Origin: CAYGVT01 sp964353355
GTDB taxonomy: Archaea > Thermoplasmatota > DTKX01 > GCA-020343715
Assembly (NCBI GenBank): GCA_964353355.1
Contig: CAYGVT010000153.1
Coordinates: 1 to 61,219 of the forward strand
Direction of reading: 5' to 3'
DNA length: 61,219 nucleotides
Shown here: in pieces, positions 42,330-51,230 of the stretch
How the letters are laid out: each line of letters begins with the position of its first letter
Position numbering within the stretch: the first letter of the stretch is position 1
Position numbers and translations under genes: made by a program
The notes under the pieces: model-generated
What the model was told of the DNA's origin: nothing
The model's input: the letters and a program-made list of their open reading frames with translations, nothing else
Databases searched by the model: none

Positions 42330-45139
42330 CCGCCCCCGTCGTCCTGCTCACGGGCGCCACTGGATTCCTGGGCTCGCGCATAGTCCAGAGGCTTCTCGCG
42401 CGCGAGGGCGTGGCGGTGGTCGCGGTCGTGCGCGCGCCGAGCGACGAGGCGGCCGCCCGGCGCCTCGGGCGGGAGTGGTGGGAATTCCCGGACCTCGTGC
42501 AGGCCATCGAGGGCCGCGTGAGGGTGCTCAGGGGGGACGTGTCCGAGCCCATGCTGGGGCTGCGCGAGGACGACTACCGCGCGCTCGTGCGCGAGGTCAC
42601 CCACATCATCCACACCGCGGCCGACATGCGGCTCGACGGGCCCATCGAGGAGCTGCGCAGGGCGAACGTCCAGGGCACCGCGAACGTGCTCGAGCTCGCG
42701 CGCGCCGCGCACAAGGACCATGTGCTCGAGCGGCTCTCGCACGTGGGTACGGCCTACGTCGCCGGGGGCCGCACGGGCGATGTGCCCGAGGACTCGCTCA
42801 CGGACGAGTTCGGCTTCTCGAGCCGGTACGAGCTCAGCAAGTACGAGGGCGAGCTGCTCGTCCGCGTCGCGAAGGCCGAGCTCCCCATCTCCGTCATGCG
42901 GCCCGGCCTGGTCGTGGGCGATTCCAGGGACGGGTCCATCAAGACCTTCAACACGCTCTACTTCCCGCTGCGGCTCTACCTGACGGGCCGGCTGCGCATC
43001 CTCCCCGCGCGCGGCGACCTCCGGGTGAACCTGGTGCCCGTCGACTACGTCGCGGAGGCGGTCGAGCGGCTCACGTTCGACCCCCGGGCGGCGGGGCTGG
43101 ACTTCCACCTGACCGCCCCCTACGAGCGGCTGCCCACGGCGAGGGAGCTCATGGACGCGGTGCGCGAGTGGGCCGGCGAGCACCTCGGCTCTCGGCCCCC
43201 GCGCGCGGTGTTCGTCCCCATGCCCGTCCCAGCGTCCCGGGGCCGCTACCGCACGCAGCGCGCGCTGCGGCGCCGGGAGCGCGGCCTCTTCGACGCGCTC
43301 ATCACGCTCGCGCCCTACTTCAACGAGCGTCGGCGGTTCCGTCGCGACAACATCGACCGCCTCCTGGGCCCCTACGAGATGGACTGGCGCGCGATGCTCG
43401 GCCCGCTGCTGCGCTACGCGACTTACATGAGCTTCCTGCACCGGTCCGACCGGACCGTGCACGAGCAGATCCTCTTCCGCCTCGGGGGCAGGAGCCGGCC
43501 CGTCGTGTACCATGACGTTTGGGACGGCGTCCCCCACGACCGGACGGCCTCGGAGGTCAAGGCGGACATCATGGCGGCCGCGGGGGCCCTCATCGCCATG
43601 GGCGTGAGGCCGGGCGACCGGGTCGCGCTGCTGGGCCTCAACAGCACCAGGTTCATGACGCTCGACGTCGCCATCGGGCTCGTGGGCGCGGTTGGCGTGC
43701 CCCTCTACTACACGAGCCCGCCGCCCGAGATCGACGGCATCCTCGAGGCCAGCGGGGCGCGCATGCTGTTCGTGGGCGCGCCCAAGGTGCTCGAGAGAAT
43801 GGGGGAGATGCGCGCGCGGCTGCCCGTCGTCTCGTTCTGCCGCGCAGGCCCGCCCGGGGGTCTGCCCGTGGAGGTCATGCCCTGGGAGACGTTCCTCGCC
43901 AAGGGCACCGGCGTGGAGGTGCCGGAGACCGCCCCGGTGGGGCTCGGGGACCTGGCGACGCTGCGGTACACCTCGGGGACGACCGGCACCCCCAAGGGCG
44001 TCGCGTTCCGCCACGATGGGCTGCGGTGGATGGGCGAGTCGCTCGTGTCGCTCCTGGACTGGCGGCAGCGCAACGAGCAGGTGACCTACGTCTCGTTCCT
44101 GCCCATGAACCACGTGGTCGAGGGCATCCTGGCCGCCTACGCCCCCTACTACGCGCCCGCGCCGCTCGACATCACCTTCCTGGAGGACTTCAAGGACCTG
44201 CCCGCGACGCTGCACCGCATCCGGCCGACCATCTTCTTCGCCGTCCCGCGCGTCTACGAGAAGGCGTGGGAGGCGCTCCTCAGGACCCGGCTCGGCCGCG
44301 GCTACGTCAGCGCGCCCGAGGGGCTGAGGAAGCGCGTGCTGAGGGCGGTGCTGCGCGGGGGGCTGCTCAGACGCGCCGGGTGGGACCGGTGCGCGCAGCT
44401 CATCGTGGGCTCGGCCCCCACGGGGATGGACCTGCTAACGGCGTACCAGGGGCTGGGCATCGAGGTCCACGATGCCTACGGGCTCACAGAGGCCCCGCTC
44501 GTGACCATGAACCGGACGGGCCGCAACAGGCCTGGCACGGTGGGCGAGCCGCTGCCCCGCACCGAGGTGCGGGTGGCCGGCGACGGTGAGGTCCTCGTCC
44601 ACGGCCCGCAGGTGGCGGCGGGCTACTTCGACCATGGGAAGGTCCGTCCGTTCGACGCCACGGGCTGGCTCGCGACGGGCGACCTGGGCCGCCTCACGCC
44701 AGAGGGCAGCATCGTCGTGCACGGGCGCAAGAAGGAGCTCATCGTCACCTCCTACGGCAAGAACGTCTATCCCACCAAGATAGAGGGCATGCTCCGCGAC
44801 ATCCCCGGGGTCGTCGACGCGATGCTCGTGGGCGACGAGCGGCCCTTCTGTGGCGCGCTGGTGTGGCTCGCCGAGGGCCACCGCGACCCGGCGTCGGTCG
44901 AGGCCGTCGCACGCGCCATCGCGCAGGTCAACGGGCGGCTCTCGCACCCGGAGCAGGTCAAGCGGTGGGCGATGCTCCCCTACGACCTCTCGGTCGAGGG
45001 TGGCGCCCTGACCGCGAGCCTCAAGCTCAAGCGCCACGTCGTGATGGCCACGCGCAAGGATGTCGTCGAGGCGCTCTATGGCGCCCACTCGAAGGCACCC
45101 GAGGGCGTGCTGCAGCTGGGCGGGGCCGGGAGGGAGTGA
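42326..45139 (+). CDS. Fusion of NAD(P)-dependent acyl reductase (SDR) and AMP-forming acyl-CoA ligase
   Basis: About 937 residues. The N-terminal part (1-370) is an extended SDR of the fatty acyl-CoA/thioester reductase type: VLLTGATGFLGSRIVQ, HIIHTAADMRLDG, and a catalytic Tyr-x-x-x-Lys in SRYELSKYEGE. The C-terminal part (about 385-937) is a long-chain acyl-CoA synthetase-like adenylate enzyme: LRYTSGTTGTPKGV, YGLTEAPLVTMNR, TGDLGRLTPEG, GRKKELIVTSYGKNVYP. No carrier-protein domain is seen between them, unlike carboxylate reductases. It could activate a fatty acid and reduce the thioester to aldehyde or alcohol. The start overlaps the pyruvyltransferase stop (ATGA). Confidence 0.88.
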   Translation: MTAPVVLLTGATGFLGSRIVQRLLAREGVAVVAVVRAPSDEAAARRLGREWWEFPDLVQAIEGRVRVLRGDVSEPMLGLREDDYRALVREVTHIIHTAADMRLDGPIEELRRANVQGTANVLELARAAHKDHVLERLSHVGTAYVAGGRTGDVPEDSLTDEFGFSSRYELSKYEGELLVRVAKAELPISVMRPGLVVGDSRDGSIKTFNTLYFPLRLYLTGRLRILPARGDLRVNLVPVDYVAEAVERLTFDPRAAGLDFHLTAPYERLPTARELMDAVREWAGEHLGSRPPRAVFVPMPVPASRGRYRTQRALRRRERGLFDALITLAPYFNERRRFRRDNIDRLLGPYEMDWRAMLGPLLRYATYMSFLHRSDRTVHEQILFRLGGRSRPVVYHDVWDGVPHDRTASEVKADIMAAAGALIAMGVRPGDRVALLGLNSTRFMTLDVAIGLVGAVGVPLYYTSPPPEIDGILEASGARMLFVGAPKVLERMGEMRARLPVVSFCRAGPPGGLPVEVMPWETFLAKGTGVEVPETAPVGLGDLATLRYTSGTTGTPKGVAFRHDGLRWMGESLVSLLDWRQRNEQVTYVSFLPMNHVVEGILAAYAPYYAPAPLDITFLEDFKDLPATLHRIRPTIFFAVPRVYEKAWEALLRTRLGRGYVSAPEGLRKRVLRAVLRGGLLRRAGWDRCAQLIVGSAPTGMDLLTAYQGLGIEVHDAYGLTEAPLVTMNRTGRNRPGTVGEPLPRTEVRVAGDGEVLVHGPQVAAGYFDHGKVRPFDATGWLATGDLGRLTPEGSIVVHGRKKELIVTSYGKNVYPTKIEGMLRDIPGVVDAMLVGDERPFCGALVWLAEGHRDPASVEAVARAIAQVNGRLSHPEQVKRWAMLPYDLSVEGGALTASLKLKRHVVMATRKDVVEALYGAHSKAPEGVLQLGGAGRE

Positions 45140-45757
45140 GTGGGCCTCGCCCTCAGGCTCCTGTCGGCGTGGACGCCCAGGCGGGTCCTGCTGCGCGAGC
45201 TCGGGACCCTGGACGAGCGGACGACGCGGGCGCTCGACGGCCTGCTCGAGAGGCACGCCCCCGGCGCGGTATCGTCCGTGGGGCCCCGCGCCCCACCCGC
45301 CGGCGATGGCCTGGAGGACCGCCGCGACGCGATGGCCGCCGCGCACGAGGCGCGCATCGCCGCCCTCACGGCGGCCGTGGGCCGCGAGCGCGCGGTCAAC
45401 CTGGCGCGGGAGACGCTCTTCAGGGTCGGGCTGGAGCTGGGGGGCGAGGCCCGCGAGCGCCTCGGCGTCGGCGACTCCGTCGAGGACCTGGTGCGCGCAG
45501 CGAGGGTCCTCTACCGCGTGCTCGGCATCGATTTCCACATCGAGCGCCATGGCGCCGGCGGCTGGGTGATGCGCGTCGATAGATGCGCGCTCGCCTCGCG
45601 CTACTCGGACGGGACGTGCCTCGCGCTCAGCGCGGCCGACGAGGGGGTCGTGCGTGGGTTGAACCCCCGCGCCTCGTTGGCCTTCGAGGAGCGGCTGGCC
45701 GGAGGCGCGCCGGCCTGCGTCGCGCGCATACACCTCGGGGAGGCGCCGCGGCCATGA
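45140..45757 (+). CDS. ATC-hydrolase-like small protein
   Basis: About 205 residues. The C-terminal part has the spaced cysteines and GxNP motif of the L-2-amino-thiazoline-4-carboxylate hydrolase-like family: VDRCALASRY, TCLALSAADEGVVRGLNP, FEERLAGGAPACVARI. The N-terminal 80 residues are helical and lack a recognised motif. The GTG at 45140 directly follows the stop of the fusion gene, and it overlaps the GMC oxidoreductase by four bases (ATGA). Most family members of this type have no proven activity. Here it may bind a thiol, thioester or metal; the function is unknown. Confidence 0.65.
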   Translation: MGLALRLLSAWTPRRVLLRELGTLDERTTRALDGLLERHAPGAVSSVGPRAPPAGDGLEDRRDAMAAAHEARIAALTAAVGRERAVNLARETLFRVGLELGGEARERLGVGDSVEDLVRAARVLYRVLGIDFHIERHGAGGWVMRVDRCALASRYSDGTCLALSAADEGVVRGLNPRASLAFEERLAGGAPACVARIHLGEAPRP

Positions 45758-47043
45758 GGGTCGTCGTCGTCGGCTCGGGGGCGGGGGGTGCGACGGCGGC
45801 GCGGGAGCTCGCGTCGCTCGGCGTCGAGGTAGTCGTGCTCGAGGCCGGCGCCCCCTTCAAGCCCTTCACGCGGCGCATCGGATGGGCCGCCCCGCTGAGG
45901 CGCACGGGGGTGCTCGGCGGCGAGCGCACCATCTCGATGCTCTTCCCGCACATGGACGCGAGGCGGTCCAGCAAGGACCTCGTGCTCGTCCGCGGCGTCA
46001 CCACGGGCGGCTCCACGGCGATATCGTGCGGCAACATCGTGCGCTCCGACGCGGGGCTGCGGGAGATCGGGTTGGACCTCTCGCCGGAGTTCGGCGAGCT
46101 CGAGCGCCTCATCGGCGTAGCGCCCGTGCCGCGGGAGAGATGGCGCCCCCTCACGGGGCGCATGTTCGACGAGGCAGGGCGGATGGGGATGCGTCCCGCA
46201 CCCACGCCCAAGGCGGTCGACCACGGGAGGTGCGTCTCGTGCGGGCTATGCGAGCTCGGGTGCGCGACTGGGGCGAAGTGGGACGCCAGGCGGTTGCTGG
46301 AGGACGTGACCGCCAGGGGCGGGACGGCGAGGACTGGCGCGCGCGTGCGCAGCGTCGTCCTCGAGGGAGGCCGGGCCCGCGGCGTCATGGTGGACGGCCT
46401 GGGGCGCGTCGACGCTGACGCGGTCGTGCTCGCCGCTGGCGGCGTTGGCACGGCGCAGGTTCTCAAGGCCTCCGGCCTCCCGGCGCGCGACAACCTGTGG
46501 TGCGACATCGTGCTCACCCTGGGCGGCGTGTCAAAGGGCGCGCGCATGCTCGAGGAGCCGCCGATGGTGTGGTACGCAGCGCGGGACGGGTACATCGTCT
46601 CGCCCTACATCGACGTGCTCTCGCACTGGTTCCACCCCCCGTGGCGCACCGTCCCGGTCGAGGACCGCGTGGGCGTCATGGTAAAGCTCGCGGACACGGA
46701 GGACGGCGAGGTATGCCCCGACGGCACGGTGCGCAAGGCCGTCACCGCGCGCGACCGCGAGCGGCTCGCTGCCGCGGCCGGCGAGGTGCGCGAGCTCATG
46801 GAGGCCTCGGGCGTCGAGGGCCCGTTCGTCGAGGGCGTGCTGAACGGGGGCCACCTGGGCGGGACGGTGCCGCTCGCGCGGAAGGACGTGCCCGCCATGA
46901 GGCCCTCGGGGCTGCCGGAGGGTCTGTGGGTCGCGGACCTGTCGCTGGCGCCTCGCTCGCAGGGCATGCCGACTCAGCTGCTCGCGGCCGCGCTCGCGCT
47001 GCGGGTGGCGCGCCGTGTGCACGAGGGCCTTGGCCGCGCCTGA
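45754..47043 (+). CDS. GMC-type FAD-dependent oxidoreductase with a ferredoxin-like cysteine motif
   Basis: About 429 residues. The Rossmann FAD loop is VVVVGSGAGGATAARELA, followed by a glycine-rich region (RGVTTGGSTAISCGN) and the C-terminal catalytic part (NGGHLGGTVPL, then LWVADLSLAPRSQGMPTQLLAAALA). A cysteine set CVSCGLCELGC at about residue 158 could hold an iron-sulfur cluster, passing electrons from FAD to another carrier instead of to oxygen. Members act on alcohols, including long-chain alcohols and sterols. Together with the reductase/ligase upstream it suggests long-chain alcohol or aldehyde metabolism; the direction of the reaction is not known. Confidence 0.85.
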   Translation: MRVVVVGSGAGGATAARELASLGVEVVVLEAGAPFKPFTRRIGWAAPLRRTGVLGGERTISMLFPHMDARRSSKDLVLVRGVTTGGSTAISCGNIVRSDAGLREIGLDLSPEFGELERLIGVAPVPRERWRPLTGRMFDEAGRMGMRPAPTPKAVDHGRCVSCGLCELGCATGAKWDARRLLEDVTARGGTARTGARVRSVVLEGGRARGVMVDGLGRVDADAVVLAAGGVGTAQVLKASGLPARDNLWCDIVLTLGGVSKGARMLEEPPMVWYAARDGYIVSPYIDVLSHWFHPPWRTVPVEDRVGVMVKLADTEDGEVCPDGTVRKAVTARDRERLAAAAGEVRELMEASGVEGPFVEGVLNGGHLGGTVPLARKDVPAMRPSGLPEGLWVADLSLAPRSQGMPTQLLAAALALRVARRVHEGLGRA

Positions 47044-47152
47044 GGCCGAGCGGCGCGAGCCAGCCGCCACCATTCTTCCCCCCCACCTCCCCCGCCCCAC
47101 AGCGGTATGGGTGAGCGCCAGTCATCCCCAGATGCCGTGCCCTGGCGGGTTA

Positions 47153-47192
47153 CTCTCACCTCGTGAGAGCCGTGCGCAAGCTTACAAATATC
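47153..47192 (+). promoter_or_regulatory. Inverted repeat and TATA region before the CxxCH protein gene
   Basis: CTCTCAC and GTGAGAG form a perfect 7-bp inverted repeat with three bases between them (47153-47169). The TATA-like CTTACAAATATC follows at 47181-47192. The start codon is at 47228. The repeat sits where an activator or a repressor would contact the promoter. Confidence 0.5.
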
Positions 47193-47227
47193 GCGCGCCC
47201 CCTAGTGGCCTGGAGGGCGGACCAGCC

Positions 47228-48814
47228 ATGCTGTCTAAGGGTCTTGGAGTGCTCGGCGCGCGCAAGCTGGCGGCCTTGACGCTGCTCATGCTCGTCCTGG
47301 CCCCGATGGCGCTCACGATGCTCGGAGGCGCGTATCTCAACCACCCCGCCGGCCGCACGGGCGCGCCGGGCGAGGGCACGTGCCAGAACTGCCACGGCAG
47401 TTACATGCTCAACTACGGCGAGGGGTGCATCATGGTCATGGGCATCCCAGAGACCTACGAGCCCTCCTGCACCTACACCCTCAACTGCAGCGTCTACTCG
47501 CCCGACATGAATCGGTGGTGCTTCGAGATCACCGTCAAGCCGGTCGTGCCCGGCCACCCCATCGGCTCCTTCTCCCTGTGCGACGCGCGCGGGACCTGCC
47601 TGAGCGAGGACCAGAAGTACATCATGTCCTCGCGGTACGGCTGCGGCAACGCGGTGAACGGCACCCGGTGCTGGGAGTTCAAGTGGACCGCGCCGTCGCG
47701 GGCCGACAGCGACCTTGTGTTCTACGGCGTGGGCATGGGCGAGAACGGGGGGGGGACGGGCGGCGACTGCGTCTACACGTGCATGATGACGACGATTGCG
47801 CCTCCCCGCGTGCCGGACAGGCCCGCGGGCCTCCTGGCCGAGGCCGGCGAATGCAGCGTGAAGCTCACGTGGTGGATGCCCGAGTGGTGCCCGGAGGGCT
47901 GGGCCTACTCCTCCTACCGCATCTACTGGAGCGACCTGTCCACGGGCGGGCTTCGCCTGCTCACCGAGATGAGCGGCACGACCTACACGCACACGGGCCT
48001 GACCAATGGCCATGCCTACCGCTACCAGGTCGCGGGCGTCAACGGCATGGGCGAGGGGCAGCTCAGCGAGATGGTCACGTGCGCCCCGGCGAACGTGCCC
48101 GGGGCGCCGCGCGCCCTCGACGCCGAGACCGGCACGGGCGGCTCGGTGCGCCTGTACTGGCAGGACCCGACCGGGTGGGGCACGGGCTCGGGCAGGCTCT
48201 ACACCGTGCTGCGCGGCGAGCAACCCTGGGAGATGACCGTCGTGGCCCAGGAGCTCACCTCCCCATCCTGGGTCGACACGACCATACCCCGCCACAACCT
48301 GACCTACCACTACATGGTGCGTGGTCGCACCACCTCCGGCAACGGCCAGGCGTCGATGGTGTGCGTGGACGTCCCGCCGGCCGCGCCCGCGGCGCCGGCC
48401 AGCGTCGCGGTCACGGCGATGTCCGGCCGCGTCGAGGTCAGCTGGCAACCGCCGGCCGACGACGGCGGTGACGCGGTCCGGCACTACAACCTCTATCGCA
48501 CGGTCGCGGGCGGCGCGCCCCAGCTGCTGGCGGAGCGCCTGTCCGTCATGTGCTACAACGACACCTCCTGCCTCTACGGCACGGCCTACGCGTACACCGT
48601 CACCGCCTCCAACGCGGCGGGCGAGGGCTCGTTGAGCACGCCGGTGGAGGCGCAGATGGCGCTGCCCGCCACCGAGCTCGAGTCCGTCGACCTGGACATC
48701 GCCGACCTCCCGTTCGCAGCCTTGGGAGCCGTGGCGGCGGTCTTAATAATAGGCGCATTGATGGTCGGCCGCCTCGCCCTCAGGTCGCGCGCGCGGACGC
48801 GTGGCGACGAGTGA
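47228..48814 (+). CDS. Exported CxxCH protein (choice-of-anchor-V/Reeler-like) with FN3 domains
   Basis: About 528 residues. The signal peptide (AALTLLMLVLAPMALTMLGG) is followed by HPAGRTGAPGEGTCQNCHGS, which is the opening of the choice-of-anchor V family and carries one CxxCH that could bind heme c. A beta domain with many cysteines follows (about 65-205), then three FN3-like domains (WWMPEWCPEGWAYSSYRIYW, NVPGAPRALDAETGTG, and PAAPASVAVTAMSGRVEVSW). A C-terminal membrane helix (AALGAVAAVLIIGALMVG) anchors it. The ATG at 47228 is used. The next gene, which encodes a possible heme-binding membrane protein, overlaps or nearly touches it, so they probably work together in electron transfer. 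Confidence 0.82.
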   Translation: MLSKGLGVLGARKLAALTLLMLVLAPMALTMLGGAYLNHPAGRTGAPGEGTCQNCHGSYMLNYGEGCIMVMGIPETYEPSCTYTLNCSVYSPDMNRWCFEITVKPVVPGHPIGSFSLCDARGTCLSEDQKYIMSSRYGCGNAVNGTRCWEFKWTAPSRADSDLVFYGVGMGENGGGTGGDCVYTCMMTTIAPPRVPDRPAGLLAEAGECSVKLTWWMPEWCPEGWAYSSYRIYWSDLSTGGLRLLTEMSGTTYTHTGLTNGHAYRYQVAGVNGMGEGQLSEMVTCAPANVPGAPRALDAETGTGGSVRLYWQDPTGWGTGSGRLYTVLRGEQPWEMTVVAQELTSPSWVDTTIPRHNLTYHYMVRGRTTSGNGQASMVCVDVPPAAPAAPASVAVTAMSGRVEVSWQPPADDGGDAVRHYNLYRTVAGGAPQLLAERLSVMCYNDTSCLYGTAYAYTVTASNAAGEGSLSTPVEAQMALPATELESVDLDIADLPFAALGAVAAVLIIGALMVGRLALRSRARTRGDE

Positions 48815-48830
48815 CGGGGCCCAAGGCGGT

Positions 48831-49661
48831 GTGCGATTGAGGGGCGGTTGGACGCTCGCGGCAGTCGGAGGGCTGCTCGCCCTCGCGGCGGTCCTGCTCA
48901 TCATGGGCTCGGACGCCGCCGACGCGCACGCGGCGGAGGGGCTCACGCTCGTCTTCGACGACCGCACCGACGTCCTGACCATCACCGTCCGGCACAACGT
49001 CAAGGACCGCACGACCCACTACGTGAGGTCCATCGAGGTGTGGGTCAACGGCGGCGAGGCGTTCGAGCGCCCCTACACGTCCCAGAGCGCGGGCACCTTC
49101 ACGCTCCGCGTGCGGCTCGACGCCCAGGATGGCGACTCGGTCGTCGTCAGGGCGCGATGCGTCCTCAACGGGACCAAGGAGCAGGCGTTCACCGTAGCGC
49201 CCGGCATCAACGAGGCCGGGACGAACGCCGGGCGGGTCAAGAATGTGGTGATGGCCCATGCCGCGGTCCAGGCGACCGCGCTCGCTCTCGCGCTCGTGTC
49301 CATGCCGGGTGGGTACGGCTTCCTCAGCGCGTTCAGGACGGGAGCGGCCCCCAGGGGCAGGCGGAAGCTCCACGCGCGCATCGGCATGACGGCCACGGCG
49401 CTGTGGGCGGTCGGGGCCATTGCCGGGGTCTACGTAGTGTACCTCACCAGCGGAGAGTTCCTCGGCAGCCCGCACGGCTGGCTCGCCATCGGCACCGTCG
49501 CCCTCGCTGCCATCGCGGGCCTCGCGGCCTCCCCGAGGTTCAAGCCAGCGGGCTACGGCGCGCGCATCACGACCCACGCAGCGCTCGGCGTGCTGACGGT
49601 CCTGGTCGCGGCCGGCACCATGCTCCTCGGGATGATGGCGTTCGGCATCCTTGTCCTCTGA
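48831..49661 (+). CDS. Superoxide-reductase-like domain fused to a b561-like membrane domain
   Basis: About 276 residues from a GTG at 48831; a GTG at 48801, overlapping the previous gene, would add ten residues. The signal/anchor helix is followed by a beta domain (about 40-125) with RHNVKDRTTHYVRSIEVWVNGG and VVVRARC. This resembles the fold of desulfoferrodoxin/superoxide reductase, but the second His of the CxxH iron site is missing. The rest has four membrane helices with regularly placed histidines (MAHAAVQ, RKLHARIG, GSPHGWLAI, ITTHAALG), as in cytochrome b561-type heme proteins. It could pass electrons to the exported CxxCH protein upstream. Confidence 0.7.
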   Translation: MRLRGGWTLAAVGGLLALAAVLLIMGSDAADAHAAEGLTLVFDDRTDVLTITVRHNVKDRTTHYVRSIEVWVNGGEAFERPYTSQSAGTFTLRVRLDAQDGDSVVVRARCVLNGTKEQAFTVAPGINEAGTNAGRVKNVVMAHAAVQATALALALVSMPGGYGFLSAFRTGAAPRGRRKLHARIGMTATALWAVGAIAGVYVVYLTSGEFLGSPHGWLAIGTVALAAIAGLAASPRFKPAGYGARITTHAALGVLTVLVAAGTMLLGMMAFGILVL

Positions 49662-49679
49662 GGGCCCCTGGGGCAAACG

Positions 49680-49688
49680 CAATTAGAC
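49680..49688 (+). promoter_or_regulatory. TATA-like element for the MFS transporter gene
   Basis: CAATTAGAC is centred about 26 bases before the ATG at 49710, so transcription should begin at or near the start codon. No ribosome binding site precedes that ATG, supporting a leaderless message. Confidence 0.45.
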
Positions 49689-49709
49689 CCATCCACGGTA
49701 CGGCATCCC

Positions 49710-51194
49710 ATGCAGGGCGCAGCGCCCATCAAGGCGCAGGCGGAGGCCGTGGAGGCCACCCTCGCGTCCCAGGGGACCGAGGGGCCGGGCCCGGCGCCCA
49801 CGGCCGATGAGAGGGCGGTGATGAGGTCCGCCCTGTTCGTGACGACCCTCGCCTCGTTCCTGACGCCCTTCATGAGCTCATCGGTGAACATAGCGCTTCC
49901 CCAGATCAGCGACGACCTCGAGGTCGACGCCGTGCTGCTCGTGTGGGTGGGTGCTGCCTTCCTGCTGGCCGTGGCCATGTTCCTGGTCCCGTTCGGCCGG
50001 GCCGCGGACATCTACGGCCGCAAGCGCGTCTACCTCTGGGGCATGGTCGTGTGGACCGCGTTCTCCCTGCTGTGCGGCCTCTCCACGTCCGGCGAGATGC
50101 TCGTGGCGATGAGGTTCGCCCAGGGCATCGGGGGCGCGATGATATTCGGCACGTCGGTTGCCATCCTCACGTCCGCTTTCCCGGCGAGTGAACGGGGCCG
50201 CGTCATCGGCATCAACGTGGGCGCGGTCTACCTGGGCCTCTCGGTGGGGCCCACGGTGGGCGGGGCGATGACGGACTTCTTCGGATGGAGGAGCGTGTTC
50301 ATGCTCATCGTGCCGCTCGGCATCGCCGTCGTGGCCGTGGCCCTCGCCAAGCTCAAGGGCGAGTGGGCGGGCGCGCGCGGCGAGCCGTTCGATGCGAGGG
50401 GCGCGGCCATCTACGTCGTGATGGTCCTGCTCACGATGGGAGGGTTCGCGCTGCTTCCGAAACGCGACGGCATCGCGATGCTCGCGGCCGGCCTGCTGGT
50501 GTTCGCGGCGTTCATCGCCCTGGAGCGGCGCACCCGCTACCCCGTGCTGGACATAGGCCTGTTCCGTGGCAACCGCGTGTTCGCGCTCTCGAACCTTGCC
50601 GCGCTCATCTCCTACGCGGCAACGTTCTCCATAATCTTTTTCATGAGCATCTACCTGCAGGACGTCAAGGGGCTCGACGCCAAGGGCGCGGGGCTCGTGA
50701 TGCTCTCGCAGCCCATCGTACAGGCCGTGCTCTCGCCCGCGGCAGGCCGGCTGTCGGACCGCATCGAGCCGCGCATCGTCGCGTCGGTGGGCATGGCGAT
50801 GCAGTTCGCGGGGCTGCTGCTGATGGTCATGCTCGACGAGGACACGCCCATCTACATGGTGGTCGCGGGGCTCGCGATGCTCGGCCTGGGCTTCGCCCTC
50901 TTCTCGTCGCCGAACACCAACGCGGTCATGAGCGCGGTCGCGAGGAACAGGTACGGCGTCGCGTCGAGCATGGTCGCGACCATGCGCGCCATCGGGCAGG
51001 TGACGTCGATGGGCTTCGCGGCGATGCTCGTGGGCATCTACGTGGGCGCGAACAAGGTCTCCGAGGGCCACCAGGGCGACTTCATGGACGCGGCGCACGT
51101 GGCCTTCGTCGTCTTCTCCGTGCTGTGCCTCCTAGGAGTCCTCGCGTCGCTCGTCAGGGGCAACCTGCGCGATGGGGCCCCGGGCCCCGAATGA
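49710..51194 (+). CDS. Major facilitator superfamily transporter, DHA2 (14-helix) type
   Basis: About 494 residues with 14 predicted membrane helices. Motif A is GRAADIYGRKRVYLWG, and the motif C-like segment is GLSVGPTVGGAMTDFFGWR. It belongs to the EmrB/QacA drug:H+ antiporter group, which exports drugs, dyes or metabolites. The roughly 45-residue N-terminal extension is Ala/Gln/Glu-rich. It is followed by a converging gene at 51231. The substrate cannot be told from sequence. Confidence 0.9.
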   Translation: MQGAAPIKAQAEAVEATLASQGTEGPGPAPTADERAVMRSALFVTTLASFLTPFMSSSVNIALPQISDDLEVDAVLLVWVGAAFLLAVAMFLVPFGRAADIYGRKRVYLWGMVVWTAFSLLCGLSTSGEMLVAMRFAQGIGGAMIFGTSVAILTSAFPASERGRVIGINVGAVYLGLSVGPTVGGAMTDFFGWRSVFMLIVPLGIAVVAVALAKLKGEWAGARGEPFDARGAAIYVVMVLLTMGGFALLPKRDGIAMLAAGLLVFAAFIALERRTRYPVLDIGLFRGNRVFALSNLAALISYAATFSIIFFMSIYLQDVKGLDAKGAGLVMLSQPIVQAVLSPAAGRLSDRIEPRIVASVGMAMQFAGLLLMVMLDEDTPIYMVVAGLAMLGLGFALFSSPNTNAVMSAVARNRYGVASSMVATMRAIGQVTSMGFAAMLVGIYVGANKVSEGHQGDFMDAAHVAFVVFSVLCLLGVLASLVRGNLRDGAPGPE

Positions 51195-51230
51195 GGATGA
51201 GGCCGTGTCCCACCGGGCCCACGCCGCGGC

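Noticed and set aside
48801..48830. Longer start (GTG at 48801) for the b561-like protein
   Set aside because: It would overlap the previous gene by 14 bases, and the added residues are not hydrophobic. The GTG at 48831 directly precedes the signal-anchor helix.
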